A stretch of DNA of 64,000 nucleotides from Echinarachnius parma (lineage: Eukaryota; Echinodermata; Echinoidea; Clypeasteroida; Echinarachniidae): NCBI GenBank assembly GCA_037951105.1, contig JBAMJV010007461.1, positions 1 through 64,000 on the forward strand, written 5' to 3'. Positions 13,058 through 27,295 of this stretch are shown here, one piece after another. The first letter of the stretch is position 1. Every line of letters starts with the position of its first letter. Below the pieces are notes generated by a model. That model did no database searches. It was given only the letters and a program-made list of their open reading frames with translations, and was not told the origin of the DNA. The position numbers were made by a program, and so were the translations under genes.

Positions 13058-13619
13058 ACTGTATAACGAGTGACTAGTCTTGTTGTATGTATTATACAAT
13101 AATGCAGTAGTATATTTGTATCGGGATGATTAAACATTCAATGTAATTATAATATAATCATTGTATATTGCAAATGGATAACATAGATACACATATGTCA
13201 AGATCAAGTGTTCACAAACAGACATTTATAAGCGGCTAGTCGATACGTATGCGTGTTAATATCAGTTGCTGGGAGAATTTATTAAGAAGGTGTTATTTTC
13301 TCGCGTAAAGTCTACTTTATATACATTGCAAATAAGCACGAGCGTGCAAAGTCATGAATACATAATTCATTCGGGTGAGAAAGAAATATAGAAAGGAAAC
13401 GTGTCTGGATGCGAATGAAGTTGCAATCTAAAATTCCAATCACTTTGTAATCTCTTTGACTGATCTCCCTCACGAATGAGGTTTTGCAATTATCTGATTC
13501 CTAACTGTGACTGTGACTGTGCAAGATTCGTGAAAAGAGGCTAGGAGTCCGGCGAAACATTATCACTGTATGTTATATTAGTCCATGGTTTGAATTCAAT
13601 AAACTGGTTCGATATATTA
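13058..13619. other. AT-rich intergenic DNA
   Basis: Nothing recognised. Confidence 0.45.
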
Positions 13620-13621
13620 TA

Positions 13622-14616
13622 CTCCGCAAAAAAAGAAACTGGACACTTGTATAAGACCAAATATTTCATATTCATTTACGATCAAATATATCATATTGTA
13701 TCAAATTAAAGATAGAACGACCCTCTTCAATATCGGCATAAAATCCAGATGAAATCATTCATGCATGACTTGTCACGGTCAATCAACCACATCAAGGTCT
13801 GTTTTCAAAAATAGCAAAAATGGAACATCCACTCAACCATATAAATGTTGATAAGCATAATCTAAAACGCTATATTCATGACATGGCATAATTTTTCAAT
13901 ACAAATGTGACCTTTGCGATCTTCATCTCAATAAAAAGTATAAATGAAGACAATTGTGAACGTTATAGGTTTTATTTTCATCAAAAAGTAACAAAATTGG
14001 AATTACATGACAAAGGTTTAGTAGTCGAAAACACAGATTGTGCCCTTATTTCAGCATGAAAAATGGTATAAATTCTTCTCAAGAATTCTACCGTAGTCCA
14101 AAGATCTTCAAAACCTGATGTCACCATTGGTCAAACAGTTTGGCAGTCTTTACACATGACATTTCTCTAGGTAACTATGGTTAAAATTGCAGGGGATACA
14201 CTCAAACAGACAAGTCTTCATGCCTCTAATACAGACCAGTATGATGATGCTCTCGGAGCCTGGCCCTGTTTTATTGAAAAATTAGTATTTTCAGAGTTTG
14301 TTCCTAACAATAAAGTTAAATAATGTCATAATTTACTTGCCCCGCACATCTTGTTTTAAGTGAAACGCTTACTATCATCCTGATAATTTTAGTCGAATGG
14401 TGTGGTCCTCCATTGTATTTGCTATTTTTGAAAACAGACCTTGCTATGGTTAATTGACCATGGCATTCCATGCATGAACGATTACAACCTTTAATTTATA
14501 CCCTGCATGCAGAGGACTAAATTCCCTTTTATTTGATATATGATAATCTACACTTTTTCGTACATTAATATGAAATATTTCAGCTTATACAAGTGTCCAG
14601 TTTCTTTTTTGCGGAG
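13622..14616. mobile_element. 995-bp fold-back element with TA flanks
   Basis: Left end CTCCGCAAAAAAAGAAACTG and right end, inverted, CTCCGCAAAAAAGAAACTGG continue as matching arms through acacttgtataag. A second inverted match lies further in (tctgttttcaaaaatagcaa near 13,800 versus its complement near 14,420). TA lies on both outer sides (13,620-13,621 and 14,617-14,618), as for mariner-type elements. No transposase frame. Confidence 0.75.
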
Positions 14617-14618
14617 TA

Positions 14619-15890
14619 CACATGAAACAAATGTAATCCGTGTGTTAAATTCAGTCTATCGATTACTAAAAGGACGTTATTACGACGCGAGTTATCACAC
14701 TGATAAACTGTTGAGAACTCACATTCTTTAAAATGTCTGTCTACAAACATATCAGCAAAACGTAGCCTATATACACAACGCAAATATATGATCAGAGCTG
14801 CCAACCTTGCAAAACAGACAAACAGGAATAACCAACTACTTTGATAATCTATATACTTACGCTTAAATTCAACAAGATTTTAATGCACGGATATCACTTA
14901 TGGCCAACAAAAGCAATTGCCATTAGTATAGACTTATGCATATCTATAGGTAGGCAATGGGTTAATGCAATTATTTAAAGGGAAACATGATGCTGCTGGA
15001 TTTCCGATTTGGTTGGTAGTAAGCCTCTCAGAGGTCGAATTTAACAAAAATATATCATTATACAATTGTACCACTGGAGCTTTGTCCCTAGAAATATTAA
15101 TTAAGAAGGTATCGCTGCAACACAGTCATGATGTGCTGGGAAAGCAAGTGTAATGATAAACGCAATTGCGGACACGTCCTAGAAATGCTAATTACCAAAT
15201 ACATCCCTGAAACGTGAAAGTGTTATACAATTAAGTATAATGATAATACAGTGTAGATAAGTCCAAGAGATATTGATTACGACAAAAACATCGTGCAAAA
15301 TATCTGAACAAATATTGCAAAAATATAATAGAACGAAGGAACAAGGAGGTTGTTACTTATATGATATATTTTGTTCCATCTTACGAGAGCATAATTATCC
15401 ACCTGCACGTCAAGGTATTTCATATCGATGTAATGTAAACAACAACAAGAAGTAAAGAACCTCATCCGGTCTGTCTAATTCGATGAATGTCAAGGACAAT
15501 AATCGGTCCGAACGACCCTACGTTGCACATGCACAAACATTTTGGCACCTTTTGATTTGATGTAACCGAACATGTTTCTTGTTTCAATATAATACAAAAC
15601 ATATATATTTAAGTGACAACCTCTGCGCCTGAATGTGAAGCTAGCTTGCCCTGGGGGCTGAAGTTTAGCACATCACATACACTGCATCTTCTTCTTCCTT
15701 CCTCCGCTGATATCGGAGATCGGAGATCCAGCGTCGAGCGTTCACGTCACTTCAATCAATGTGCTGCAAGCAAGCCATGCAACATTCGTTTGAAGTAGGC
15801 CACTGGTCCCTATTTTTCTGTTGGTGCGATGTATTACCCTCATGTAATATCCGGGCAGGCGATGACCCCCCCCCCCCCCCCCCCCCAACA
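14619..15890. other. Intergenic DNA without recognised genes
   Basis: No coding signal. A C-run lies at about 15,867-15,886. Confidence 0.45.
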
Positions 15891-15894
15891 ACAA

Positions 15895-16212
15895 CAAAAA
15901 TAAATTTGTTATTTTTTTTATTTTGTGTTTTGGTATAATTATGATGATACAGTATTGTTGGTACTTGTTATTTCTTGCAATATATATTTATACATTATTT
16001 AAATTGTAGGGTCGTACACTCTTACAAGCCTACCCTTGGCTTTTTACGTACGCCTCCTTTTCCATTCATTTTTACAATATTATTATGAAACTTATGTATT
16101 TATTTTTTGTACCATTCTTACTAAATGTTGTATATATGCTATTGTGTTTTATATTTGATGTTGTTGTATTTTTATGAATTGGAATAAAGATTGAAATAAA
16201 TAAATAAATATA
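15895..16212 (+). mobile_element. 5'-truncated LINE 3'-end remnant
   Basis: The stretch ends in ttggaataaagattgaaata followed by AAAT repeats, the typical 3' terminus of a poly(A)/tetranucleotide-tailed non-LTR retrotransposon. No reverse transcriptase is present. The family cannot be named from the tail alone. Confidence 0.45.
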
Positions 16213-16549
16213 TTTATACATAATTATATATATATCTTAGCCTCTGGAATTCAAGATGAGCTTCCCAAAATCAGAGCTCGCTTAATTTACCATAGAATTC
16301 CTTTAAACTAATTTTCAGAATGTCATTTTCATGCAGGCAAGCTTGGAAAGTAGGCCCCCGAAGAGTATTTTGTTCACTGCTAATGCATCACTTTGCTCAA
16401 GAAAAGGTGAACATGTGGATAAATCCAGAACACCAATTCAATGCAGGCATAGACAGCAGTGCATCCACCCCCCCCCCCCCCCCCCACCCCCATGTTATCC
16501 CGACCCCTCCTCCAACCCCATATAATCTTGGTTGTTGAACTGGCTACTG

Positions 16550-18350
16550 ACATAAATTATAACCATGACACATGGTCAGTTTCTGATCCACTTGCATTTT
16601 GTTACATCTTCGTCCTTCGAAAATTGGGGCACCATTATATTGGGGCACGGCCAGGTTCAATTCAGGCAAGGCAAGGCAAGGGGGAAAAATAGGTTTAAGG
16701 TTTCAATTACGGTGAAACAATATTGAAAAAGTAAGCATTGCGTATACAGTATATTGCTTCCTTTCCTTGGGCCATAAAGCAAGGAGGGCAATTTGAACTT
16801 TACCCCCCCCCCCCCCCCCCCCTTTAACCCACCATATACGCCATTCGTAATATGATACAATCATATCAATGTTCTGCATGAACCTGGGTGCACTAGTTTC
16901 TTCTTTTCATCGAAAATGGGAGCATACCTCAAGTGGCGTAGACAGATGGGGAGCAACAATAATGGGGGCCCCTACAAAGGGGGTGGGGGCAACACGAGCT
17001 TAAAAACGTTAATATTTCTCATGCGTTTCCCTCTTTGTCTTGTGGCCCAAGGCAAGGGGGGCAACTTAGCTACGCCATTGTGATAATATACAGTATTATG
17101 GTATTATGGACCATCCTGATCCACTTGCATATATGACAATGATGGGGACAATATTTCCCACGAAATGGGGGGAGGGGGGGGGGGGGGGGGGTAACACGAG
17201 CTAGAAAATGAGCATGTTAATGTACTTCTTAATTTGGTGCCCATGGGAACGATAGCTTCATTTCCCTACCATAGCAACGTCGCCGCACATCATGATACAT
17301 TACTGCAGGGTATAATCGAACAATGCTCTACATGCATAATTAGATCATGAAACATGATTCGTTTCCGAGCCACTGCATTAGTTACAGTCATATCCATCCT
17401 CCAAAAAGTGGGGCATACATTAAGTGGCAGAGCCAGATAGAGCAACAATATTGGGGTAAGATTTCTAATTAAATGGGGGTGGGAGGTTACGGTTAGTAAC
17501 ACGAGCTAACATTATATGTATATCTCCGTTGTCCCGCTATATCTACGCCATCATGTATAATAGACAGGATATGCTATATAATAGATTAATGATCTGCATG
17601 CATGTCATGAAACATGATTCGTTTGTGAGCCACATAAGTCACAGTCATCTTCATCCTCCGGAAATTGGGGCATATGTCAAGCGATAGAGTCAGGCTCAAT
17701 CCAGCTAGGGGGAAAAGATGGAGTTACGTTTCCCCCTATATGGGGGTGACTTTAATTCAAAACAAATAGTAGTGTGTATTTCTTTATTTATTTGTGGTAG
17801 ACAAGGGGTGATTACTATCTCTTCAAACCGTCACATAGCTTCGCCGTCGTGCATCAATAAAGGATATACAATTGTTCGATGATCTACAAGCAACGCGCAT
17901 GATATAGTAGTCACAATCTAAAATGTGGAATGAGGGACCCCTTGAAGGTGCTTGCCCCCATATATACATGGCCACAACTGTGGGCAAAACGTAATAAAAA
18001 ATGAATTGACATACGTATAACGCAATTTAGTTTGATAACAGAAAGCCCCCTTTCTTCATGAGAATAGTTTATCCCTCTTTCCCCACCTCTCCTCTCCACC
18101 AGTCCATGTTAAGCCTGACAATTGATTCCATCGTCATATTTATGACCCTGGCATTTATACGATGAATTATGATTTTTTTTTTTTCCTGATCTACTTGCAT
18201 TTGATACATTTTCATCTTCGCAAAATTGGCCTTCAAGCGTCGTTATGTTCTGCATGAATATCCTCTTCTCACATAACGTCTCATCTAGTAAGTTCAATAG
18301 GTAAGCATCTGTTTTTATCAAAAGGCAAGGCCAGGGTCAACCGAAAGGGG
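16550..18350. repeat. Degenerate long-period tandem array
   Basis: Blocks recur in the same order at about 245-270 bp: catgaaacatgattcgttt (17,347 and 17,607), tccaaaaagtggggcatac and variants (about 16,620, 16,915, 17,400, 17,660), aagtggcgtagacag and variants (16,934, 17,421), gtaacacgagcta (17,191, 17,494) and tacgccat (17,070, 17,545). The outer units near 16,560 and 18,190 are more diverged. G/C runs occur in some units (16,803-16,822; 17,168-17,191). Confidence 0.6.
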
Positions 18351-20514
18351 ACAGGGTTATCCATGGGAGAGGCAGCTTGAAAAAAAAGTGAACATTATTT
18401 TCGGTCGAATCTGTCTGTAAAGAGGGCTCCGAAAAGGGATATGGCAAGTTAAAGGGGGCCTTTATGATAACGCGGTCTTTATAAACAAGCTTATTTAATA
18501 CAGATTTATTCCAAGGGAGTAATGATAAGTGATCTATATTGTATTTGTATACAGCCTACAGGTGGTCGCTAAAGCAGGTATAGATCTATGCCTGTACTGT
18601 AGGCATATTATGTATCTTTATTGTGTCTCCCCATTAGGCAGTAGAAGTATCGATAATTTGTTTAAAGTTGGGTGATTATCTTCCTGCATCCACCTTATCT
18701 AGCCCGCTACAACGTATTCACGTCACAGCAAAAATAAAATAGTAACATACATGTTTATATAGTAGAAAAAAGTCTTACAATCATGTGGGTGATCATATTT
18801 ATCTATTTGCGCCACTCCCCCCCCCCCCCCCCCCTCCCCCCTCCCCCCTCCCCCCGCTCTAGCTTAACCACTACAACGTATTCACGTCACAGCCAACTGG
18901 AATATTCCAGTTATCTTTTGACATGCAACGTAAACAATATTTACAGATTTACAATATATAAATAATAGTTATAATCAAAAGCGCAGTCGGGTCAAGGGTA
19001 AGATTATGAGTAAAGATGCCAAGGTAAATGGAACTGAAGGGAAATGATGGTTAGTTTTGGAGAGGCCAGGCCGATATCCATAATCATGACAAACATTCGG
19101 CTGAATTGTGAGGAACATTCTATTTAAATTCAGACATTGCACTAAATTGAGTTTTCCATCATGAAATTGACTAGATAGATGTAGCTTCCATTTCCATTTT
19201 CTCGAAATTCAATCTAAAAGCTTTGTCTGAATTAACTCATTGATACATTAATTCAAGTGGCTTTACTGACTGCACTATTATATCTTTGACCCAGGAACCT
19301 GCGTACATGAATCTATCATAAATCACTAGTACTGTATCCATTTATCTGCAATAAAAGTATCAGTAGCATATAATACTCCATCATTCGTTTTCTACATTGA
19401 TACACGAGGCTTTCTCAAAGGGTTAACGTAAGAAGAGCTTATGATTATAATTAACTTAAAGAGTTTAACATAAAACCATTATTCAAACTACATACATTAC
19501 TCTGTAAAAGCGTGATATACTGTGTTACATTATTTTTCATGGGTTTAATAGGGACCACAGTCATGCATGGATAATTATATTGCGTGGGATGGTAACTATG
19601 TCGGGCACGGTACCCATTTAATTGAACAAAGCGGATAATATAAATATGTAATCTACAGTAGATAGCAATGTGTTTGAGGTATTGAAAAGTGCCAAACGTT
19701 GTCAGGTAGGCGCCGTAAGAAAACAAGTGAAAACAATTGTATACACTAATAAAGAAACTAGCAGTTTTTGGTAACCTATATTAGGCCGTCTGATTTACCC
19801 TGTAAAATTATTGTCATAGGATAAGGCACGTGGAAGAAAAATTATTATAACGTCGCAAGAAATGTGAAAGAAACGTAAAATTGGTAAACATGGTAAACAG
19901 GGAATACTTATAAGCCAGATTACCCCGTATAATGGACAGTAGACCTTGTTTGCAAATAATTACAGTAAAGAACGTTTTGGAGATTCAGTGCGTAAGCCTC
20001 ATGAAACCTGTCTGAGATGTGCAATCTAGAGTAGATAGCAACATATTTTGTAAAAAAAACACACACACACACAAGACGAGCAGCTTATAGCGGTGCGTCG
20101 TGTATGGTAATCTCTATCAACACACCTGTTCAACTGCAGTGTTGTACGAGGCAAGGGGTCACCCCCTCCCCCCCCCCCCCCTCCTCCGCTTACCTCCCCA
20201 TCCTAAGGGTTTAAAAATAAATGTACATGTATATTGTGAACTATATACAACGGTGTTAAACTTTGGTCCAGGCCCGGGGACCTGCACTTTATGCTGGTAA
20301 AATACCATATACAGAACGGACGGTTGTTCCATTTAAACTACGTCTGGCTCCGCTGACCATCGTTGGGTGGTAGCATAAAGTCGGCTACATGAAAGAATTC
20401 AGAGTTTGTTATTTTTGTCGAGCCACGCCACTTTGGCATTGAGGTTTGATGAGGGATGAGCATGGTGAGTGGAAGTCAATACTATTACATCTTGACAACC
20501 GCATCAATCGCTGA
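18351..20514. other. Intergenic DNA without recognised genes
   Basis: It holds a long C-rich run (about 18,817-18,854), a short CA repeat near 20,057-20,073 and a C-run near 20,170. No coding signal. Confidence 0.45.
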
Positions 20515-21065
20515 TGGATGCGAGTCCACATATGCCCCCTGGCCTGGCCAAATCAGCCAACAACACATTTCCCAAAGTAGCCCCACTATTGATAGACATA
20601 ACTTGTGACTTACAGTGGCGTGACCAGGTATAACCCTGACAAGGGACGGGCGCAAACATTGATAACGATCATACACATGATAACAATGTTATCAAAATGC
20701 CTGGATGGCCCCTGGCCTACTCAATCAACCAGCAATACATTCCGGCAAGTAGCCACAGATGGACATGCAACGTTGATTACACCAGTGGCACGATCCGAGT
20801 CACCTCTGACGAGGGAGGGTGGTGGCAAGACTCATCTTAGGGGCATGTATGGTTGGTGTTGGTTGTCCGCTAAATAAATAATATCACACTATAATTGTCA
20901 TGATAAACAAACGCCTGGATGGCCCCGGGCCTACTCAAGTGAATGCACATCGAACGAAACATTTCCCCAAAGTATCTCAGATGGACAAGTCAAGTTGATG
21001 AGGGTCACCCTGACGAAGGAGGGTGGTTGCATAAGACTCATCTTAAGGGCATTGATGGTTTAGTA
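20515..21065. repeat. Three degenerate tandem units, period about 180-210 bp
   Basis: The phrase gcctggatggcccctggcct (20,699) recurs at 20,911 and, more diverged, near 20,535. Each is followed by a block with cccaaagta and later ctgacgagggagggtgg. Only short shadow frames are open. Confidence 0.6.
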
Positions 21066-21305
21066 TGAAGTTATCTATCATTGATAATCATTCAGCTCAA
21101 GAGCCTCTATATACAGACGGTCATAGACGTCATAATACGTCATACTGTGATTAGTTGTAAAAGCTGACGCAAATGTTCGCTTTTTTAACCAGGAAAGCAG
21201 TGTTCTTTTTCAACGAAACTTTCACACATCATTCAGACATATCTTACAATGATTTGGGTATAGGATTGAAGTCTCAAATGTCATATCTGACACTTTAAAG
21301 GTGCA
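21066..21305. mobile_element. Diverged, end-truncated relative of the 4.8-kb MITE
   Basis: It shares aaccaggaaagcagtgttct and cacacatcattc blocks in order with 4773-5133 and retains the inner right-end sequence tctgacacttta, but not a clean left terminus. Confidence 0.65.
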
Positions 21306-23830
21306 CCTTTAACATACAGCTGGATGTAACACGGCCTACCCAATCAGCGTATAGTGTAAAATGGGGAGGGGGTGGGGGAGGGGGGGGGGGGGGGGGTTCC
21401 TTCTTTATCCCCATTTACTTTATGCCGATGGCTCATTGTCATAATTACGTCCGACGTACTCGAGACTACATCACTGGAACATAGTGTTTATAGTAGTGCA
21501 GCGTGTGTAAATTGATGCGATTAATCAAAATAGACTATATAGTACTGCAAGTTTGCTTTATGCCATGTGATGTGACATCAGATTATGTTGCCACAAATAT
21601 AGCCCCAAAGCTGCTTTTAAGACACGGTAATTCCCCTATGTTCCAAATTCAGATATTTTGCATTTCATAAAATTACAAATTTATATATACACTAAACCTT
21701 TCAATGAGCATAGATCTGTCATACCTTATATAATGTGACTGATGTCACAAAAGAGGCGATCACTAATGCCCGTTCGTTTTGAATGCTGCCTTAATGATAC
21801 TGGATATGTATTTGTTTAACAAAAATGGCATGACAAATCTAACGATGTTTCCATGCCTGGGACAAATTCTGATGTTCATGTATATAGGAAAAATTATTCA
21901 ATACCTCTTTCAATCAAATAGCATAACACTTGTCTTATGAATTATTTTTACTTATCAGGATAGATGAAATCAAATGATAATCATAATACTTTTTTGATAA
22001 AACAGTGTTATAATTGTTCGTCTTATTCGTGGAGCTAATACAAAAAGATCGTAAACTGTAAATGATTAATAGTGCTCAAACTCAATAGTCTCGGGCGTCA
22101 TAATCATGAGTACAGTGTAAAGTACGTCCTTCGAATACCATCGCATTTTCGACATCTGAACAAACAAAATTAATTAATTCTGTCGTTCACTATAAATAAT
22201 TCACAATGCAAACAGACACTGCAACCATAATTGACTGCAGCCTGCCACAGAATACAAGTGTATACAGGTGGGAGCGTGATAATCATTTAAAGGCTTAGAC
22301 CTATAATATTTTTGTGCTGCTAATCTGATGCTTAATGTAATGCAAACAAACATGCACAATTCGATCCATGATTAGAAGTACATCATAATAGTCAACATCC
22401 CACCATCTTTAAAATCAATATGCATATAATATTATGTTCATTAACAGGTTGATCAATGATTTCAATTACTTGCAATACCATCCAACGAGTATCATCCAAA
22501 CAGCTACCATTATGCTACGGTCAACGTATGGTGAAACAGGTTGATTCAGGTGCGTTATACTGTACTACCATCCTACCATTTGTTATTCTGTGTACGTATG
22601 CTAAAGCAGGTTGATTAGCAATTGAAAGTACATTATACCACTCATCCATCCATTATCATAAATACAGTACCATCTGTATACGTGTAGGCTGCTATAACAT
22701 GTTAGTGTTGCCTGCTGGAAAGTGCATTAGTTTTACCATCTGCCTGTACCGTCATGACTATCTTTTATTGGATGAGTTTGATTTTCAAAACAATCGTCAC
22801 ATCAAATATTGTTCCCAGATGCGAACATTATGACGTGAAATTTGATTTGACTGTCAGTTTGACATGTAGCGTTTATTATATCATGAATAAGCCATTGCAT
22901 TGCTGTTACGTTGGCCAATATGTAAATGATTTTGGTCCCATTATTTACGTAACTTTGTACACTTATTAATGCTTTCACTTATTGTTCATTATAATTTTAA
23001 TTGTGTACAAAATAATATAGAATTTAATATGGAGAAATAAAATCATTCCGGAAAAAATGATCTGTTGTATTATGTTGTGATTCGTGCGTGTGTGTGCATG
23101 TGTATTATTACAAAAAAGGTGTGTGCGTGTTGGGGACAAATAATTATGACATACATTATACATGAACAAACTTTTTACCCATAATGAAATGAATAAAAGA
23201 AATTGCTAAAAGGGGGATGAATACATTAAACATTAACAGAAAAGGACTGGTGACCATCAGTAATGTGCATAATGGCGTTATTGGCGTCTCGTTTCTGAAC
23301 ACAATCTACCCATAGTCGTGTTTCTATCAGATACATGTATAAGGCTCTGAGTCTACCAAATAACCCTTTATTATTGGAAATCAATCAATATTCACAAATA
23401 TATACTGCAGGTCCCAGTGGGCAATGGGTTATAAAGAAAGAGCAACAACATGATAGACCCCCCCCCCCCCCCCCCCTCTTTGTCAATCAGTATGATAATG
23501 AATGTCGCTTTGGGCCATATAGTACCACACGCATTATGCATGAGCGTAACCAAATACCATGACTATCGAATAACTTGCCTATAATGGCCCATCGGCTACA
23601 CAATTATAATTCTAAAAGCGTATAATGGGGAAAATTGTGTTTCACGGCTACAAGTAGTGTAGGTTTGCACTAATGTAATATACATGTCCATGAGATCTGG
23701 AATATCATTGTGAAGTAGAATCAACAACATCCGCATTAAAGTCATTCGCAATAATACAGTGTCGCCAAAATAGTGAATATCAATTGCAATTTGGTTATAA
23801 TATTAATAAAATGTATAAGAAAGCTGAAAT
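21306..23830. other. Intergenic DNA without recognised genes
   Basis: It holds a G-run at 21,378-21,396, a weak roughly 100-bp tandem periodicity at about 22,440-22,745 (aacaggttgatt, taccatc blocks) and a C-run at 23,458-23,476. No coding exon seen. Confidence 0.4.
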
Positions 23831-23833
23831 GTC

Positions 23834-23876
23834 GTTTGTTTGTTTGTTTGTTTGACCTTTTGTTTTGTTTGTTTGT

Positions 23877-23940
<64 letters not shown>

Positions 23941-23968
23941 TTTGTTTGTTTGTTTGTTTGTTTGTTTG
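23834..23968. repeat. Compound microsatellite (TTTG)n-(TG)n-(TTTG)n
   Basis: About 56 bp of pure TG (23,881-23,936) bounded on both sides by TTTG repeats. Open frames across it are artefacts of the repeat. Confidence 0.95.
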
Positions 23969-26900
23969 AAGTATGTTTTGTATTAATTGTTAGGCATATT
24001 CCAACATCGCCTGCTAATCTGATTTTGGATCAAGTGGTACATTTCCGGACCTTCATTTCTCGACAATCCGTTTCATAGAGCAGGGCAAAGAAAACAAACT
24101 AAAATGAAAAAGGACATTAACTGCCATCAACGAGGAAAACAAATATCTGTCAATTACACAGGCCAGGAGCACTGCAAATTTGACATTTAGTTTTCTCAGT
24201 GTTGTTGATTATATGATAAAGAGTACGCATGGTGCTTCTCAATTCAGAGGGTGCATTCATCTTATAAGTCAGAAATAACAAACTCTAAATGGCGTTTTCT
24301 TTTATAAATCTGTTCTTAACATAATGTTACTCATTCCATCATTGGCCTACATAGCGGGGGTGGTATGGGCGGCAGCTCCCTTCGAATAAATCATCCTCCC
24401 CCCACCCATCCCCTCCATCCCCCACCCACCCCCCCCCCCCCCCCCCCCCCACCTCCCACACCCTCGTTGGATTATAGTAATTAATTATCTCTTTCACCTT
24501 ACCTCTACTCATTATAATTGATTATGGTTGGAAGTGTTTGGCTTTGTGCGGATTATGAATATTAATGAGGCACTCTGACAAAGGCTCCATACACTCTTAT
24601 CTGAAGGCTATCATTCATATAATAATCCGAGGATTAATTAATTAATTACTGTAATATACATAATTCAAGGTAATTAATTAGGAGGCACTGGTTAGTTGTA
24701 TACATGCATACTCTTGAAATCAGGAGGATGCTGCTATAGGTATGATAGCCTTCCGTCAAGGCCTTCACTAAAAGCCATACCTTTATGGCAATGGTTGCTG
24801 TTGATATTGTTCTTGTTGTTGTTCTTTATTTTAAGTAACTATAATATCGATAATGGCACTTATTCAAATATGACCAGGGCGCTACACAACGTTGACATTT
24901 CTCAAGCACGGGCCCATTCTGTCAAATAAAGAACTCTTTTCAATTTGCCCTTTTCCGTCTCTATATAATCCCCATATCTTTTTGAATGATCATAATCTTC
25001 CATATCCCTCCCCCTCACTATCTCTTTCAGATAATCCATCTTGCCCCTCTCTCCCCCTTTCCCCTCCCCAACTCCCTAACCCCTTATAGGGCCCTTCTCC
25101 ACCTCTTTTTATCTTCACTCTCTCTATCTCTCTTTCTCCTCCTGTATCACCTCTCTATCCTATCTCTCTTATGTCCATATTACCTGTCTTTTACCCCCTT
25201 CTATATACTGGTAACTCAATTTGTATTCATGCATGCTCCGAGCCTTATAACATTCGTGTCACGTAAAACTCAAGACGCCGTGATTATTATTCATCACAGC
25301 AAACAGCCGTGCCTAAATCTCCGCCATAAGTGTCTCACTGATTGAACATTCGTGAATCATTCACCCCTTCCTGACATGGTGTATAATGTTACTCAAAAAC
25401 AGTGGCGTAACTACATGGTGACATGGGGGCCTCCCCCTCAATCATTGGACAAAACAGTGGCGTGGAAGTACGCCCCCCACCATCCCCCCTCGATAATTCA
25501 ACTAAAAACAAAGAACGGGTTAAATATAAAAAGGAATAGATAGAGTGTTCACAAAAAAAGTAGCGTGCCCCCCCCCCCCCCCCTCCCCCCACCTCCCCTC
25601 ACTAGGCACTTGCACGCTATGTCATTGACTCAAATTTGATATAATTTAGATTTAATGTAATACATTTATAAATACACCTTCCTCACTCTGATTAGTTGAT
25701 TGATTAATAGTTGTACAGTTTAGGTTATTTATTTTTAATTTGAATGCCTACCGATTTTTAAATAAACAGTTTATTAAAAGAAATCATGAGGTATTGGTTG
25801 AAACCCTCACTTTTTATGATTTCTATTTGACTGCTCCTAGTTTTGTCAAGGTCACAATTAAGAAAAATGTGATGATTATAAATTAGAAAACAAATATAGT
25901 ATATAAAATACGACTTAATTCACCTCCTCTAACTGTCGCGCTATTTCGTGAATAGTTAATTTTACTGCAACATACGTTTACCTCGATCGCAAGCAAACTA
26001 AAACTTATCAAACAAATCGAAGAGAGTATGGTTACAATCGAACATTATAAAGAAACACGAAACACTGCAAGTCGTCTTCTCCACAAGTCACGCACCCGAT
26101 GGGAAACAAACAGTAGCGTTGCATAACGCAGTATCTTCATTTCTGTCTATTTGAGATATTTACGATTAAAGATAGTAACATATAAATTAAGTGATGTGAC
26201 AACGTGTAGGTCTTACATCATTACTTCAAACATGTGTTTTGAGGTTGCGTTGATAAAGTTATAATGAGCGAAGTACAATTTGAAAGACATTTTTATTTTT
26301 CTACAATGAATGGCGTACTTCAAAATTGTCCGAACTGGCGTGTAATGCTTTGTGCCTCGCGGAACTCTTCAGTTGTGTTGATTCATGGACGTGGTTTGCA
26401 TGTTATATGAGTTGTGCTTTTGGCAGTGTTTTTATTTGACCTTCCAATATTCCTCCTCAATGATGAGAAATTTTCACAAAACTTCATACGTGAGTGTCAG
26501 GATAGCACTTGAATGACAAATTATCACTTTAGGCGCTTACCTTTCAAAGTGAAAGCTATATCTGTCCTATTGTAAAAAATAATAATAATAATAGTTTTAG
26601 ACCCCATGAAATTTGTTCGTTGTTGATTTGTCATTAAGGTAATGGAGTCTTTTTCGTTAAAAGAATAGATCTTTATAGATCAAAAACTATTCAAACAGAC
26701 CTCGATTTATCTTTCGGAATTCTAATAATATAATATACAAACAAATATACAAACAAAACATTACTTCAAAAATATGACGAACCGGAAGCGACAGGAAGCT
26801 CTAAAGGTTGATAGATAATTTTTGGTAAGCATTATTTGTATATTGACATGTATACAAGGTAATTTGTTATTGACAATGCACCAGGAAAATAATTGTCAAA

Positions 26901-27150
26901 GTTTGACAAAACAGAGGGACACTTTAAAACTTGTAGTTGTAGCTCATCCAAAGCAACGATAATGGCACATCCGAAAACATTTGATGAATGTTTGTAAATT
27001 TTGTTTGAAATTCCGTGACATAAGAGTTCTCCGTAGACACAATTTTTGCCGATAATGCTCCGCCGGCAAAATCGCCATCAAACTTTCAAAAACTACGAAA
27101 ACATCGCTAACAACCACAATGCTGCAGCGACAAAATCTCTAACGCTTAAT
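23969..27150. other. Intergenic DNA with C-runs and a pyrimidine-rich tract
   Basis: It holds C-runs at 24,429-24,450 and 25,567-25,582 and a CT-rich tract at about 24,940-25,200. At 25,400 and 25,454 are two cagtggcg(t/t)(a/g) motifs resembling hAT left ends, but I found no matching right end with a target duplication. No coding exon recognised. Confidence 0.4.
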
Positions 27151-27295
27151 ATTACTTTTGTTGTTGTTATTATTACTATTATTATTATAATTATTCTTAT
27201 TAATATCATTATTTTCATTATTATTGCTGTTGTTGTTGTTGTTGTTATTATTAGTAGTTTTATTGTAATCATTATAATTATTAATTAGTAGTAGT
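27150..27295. repeat. TTA/TTG trinucleotide-rich microsatellite
   Basis: Imperfect ATT, TTG and TAG triplets. Frames open across it are repeat artefacts. Confidence 0.85.

Noticed and set aside
25400-25620. hAT element suggested by two cagtggcg motifs
   Set aside because: No matching right end or 8-bp duplication could be found.
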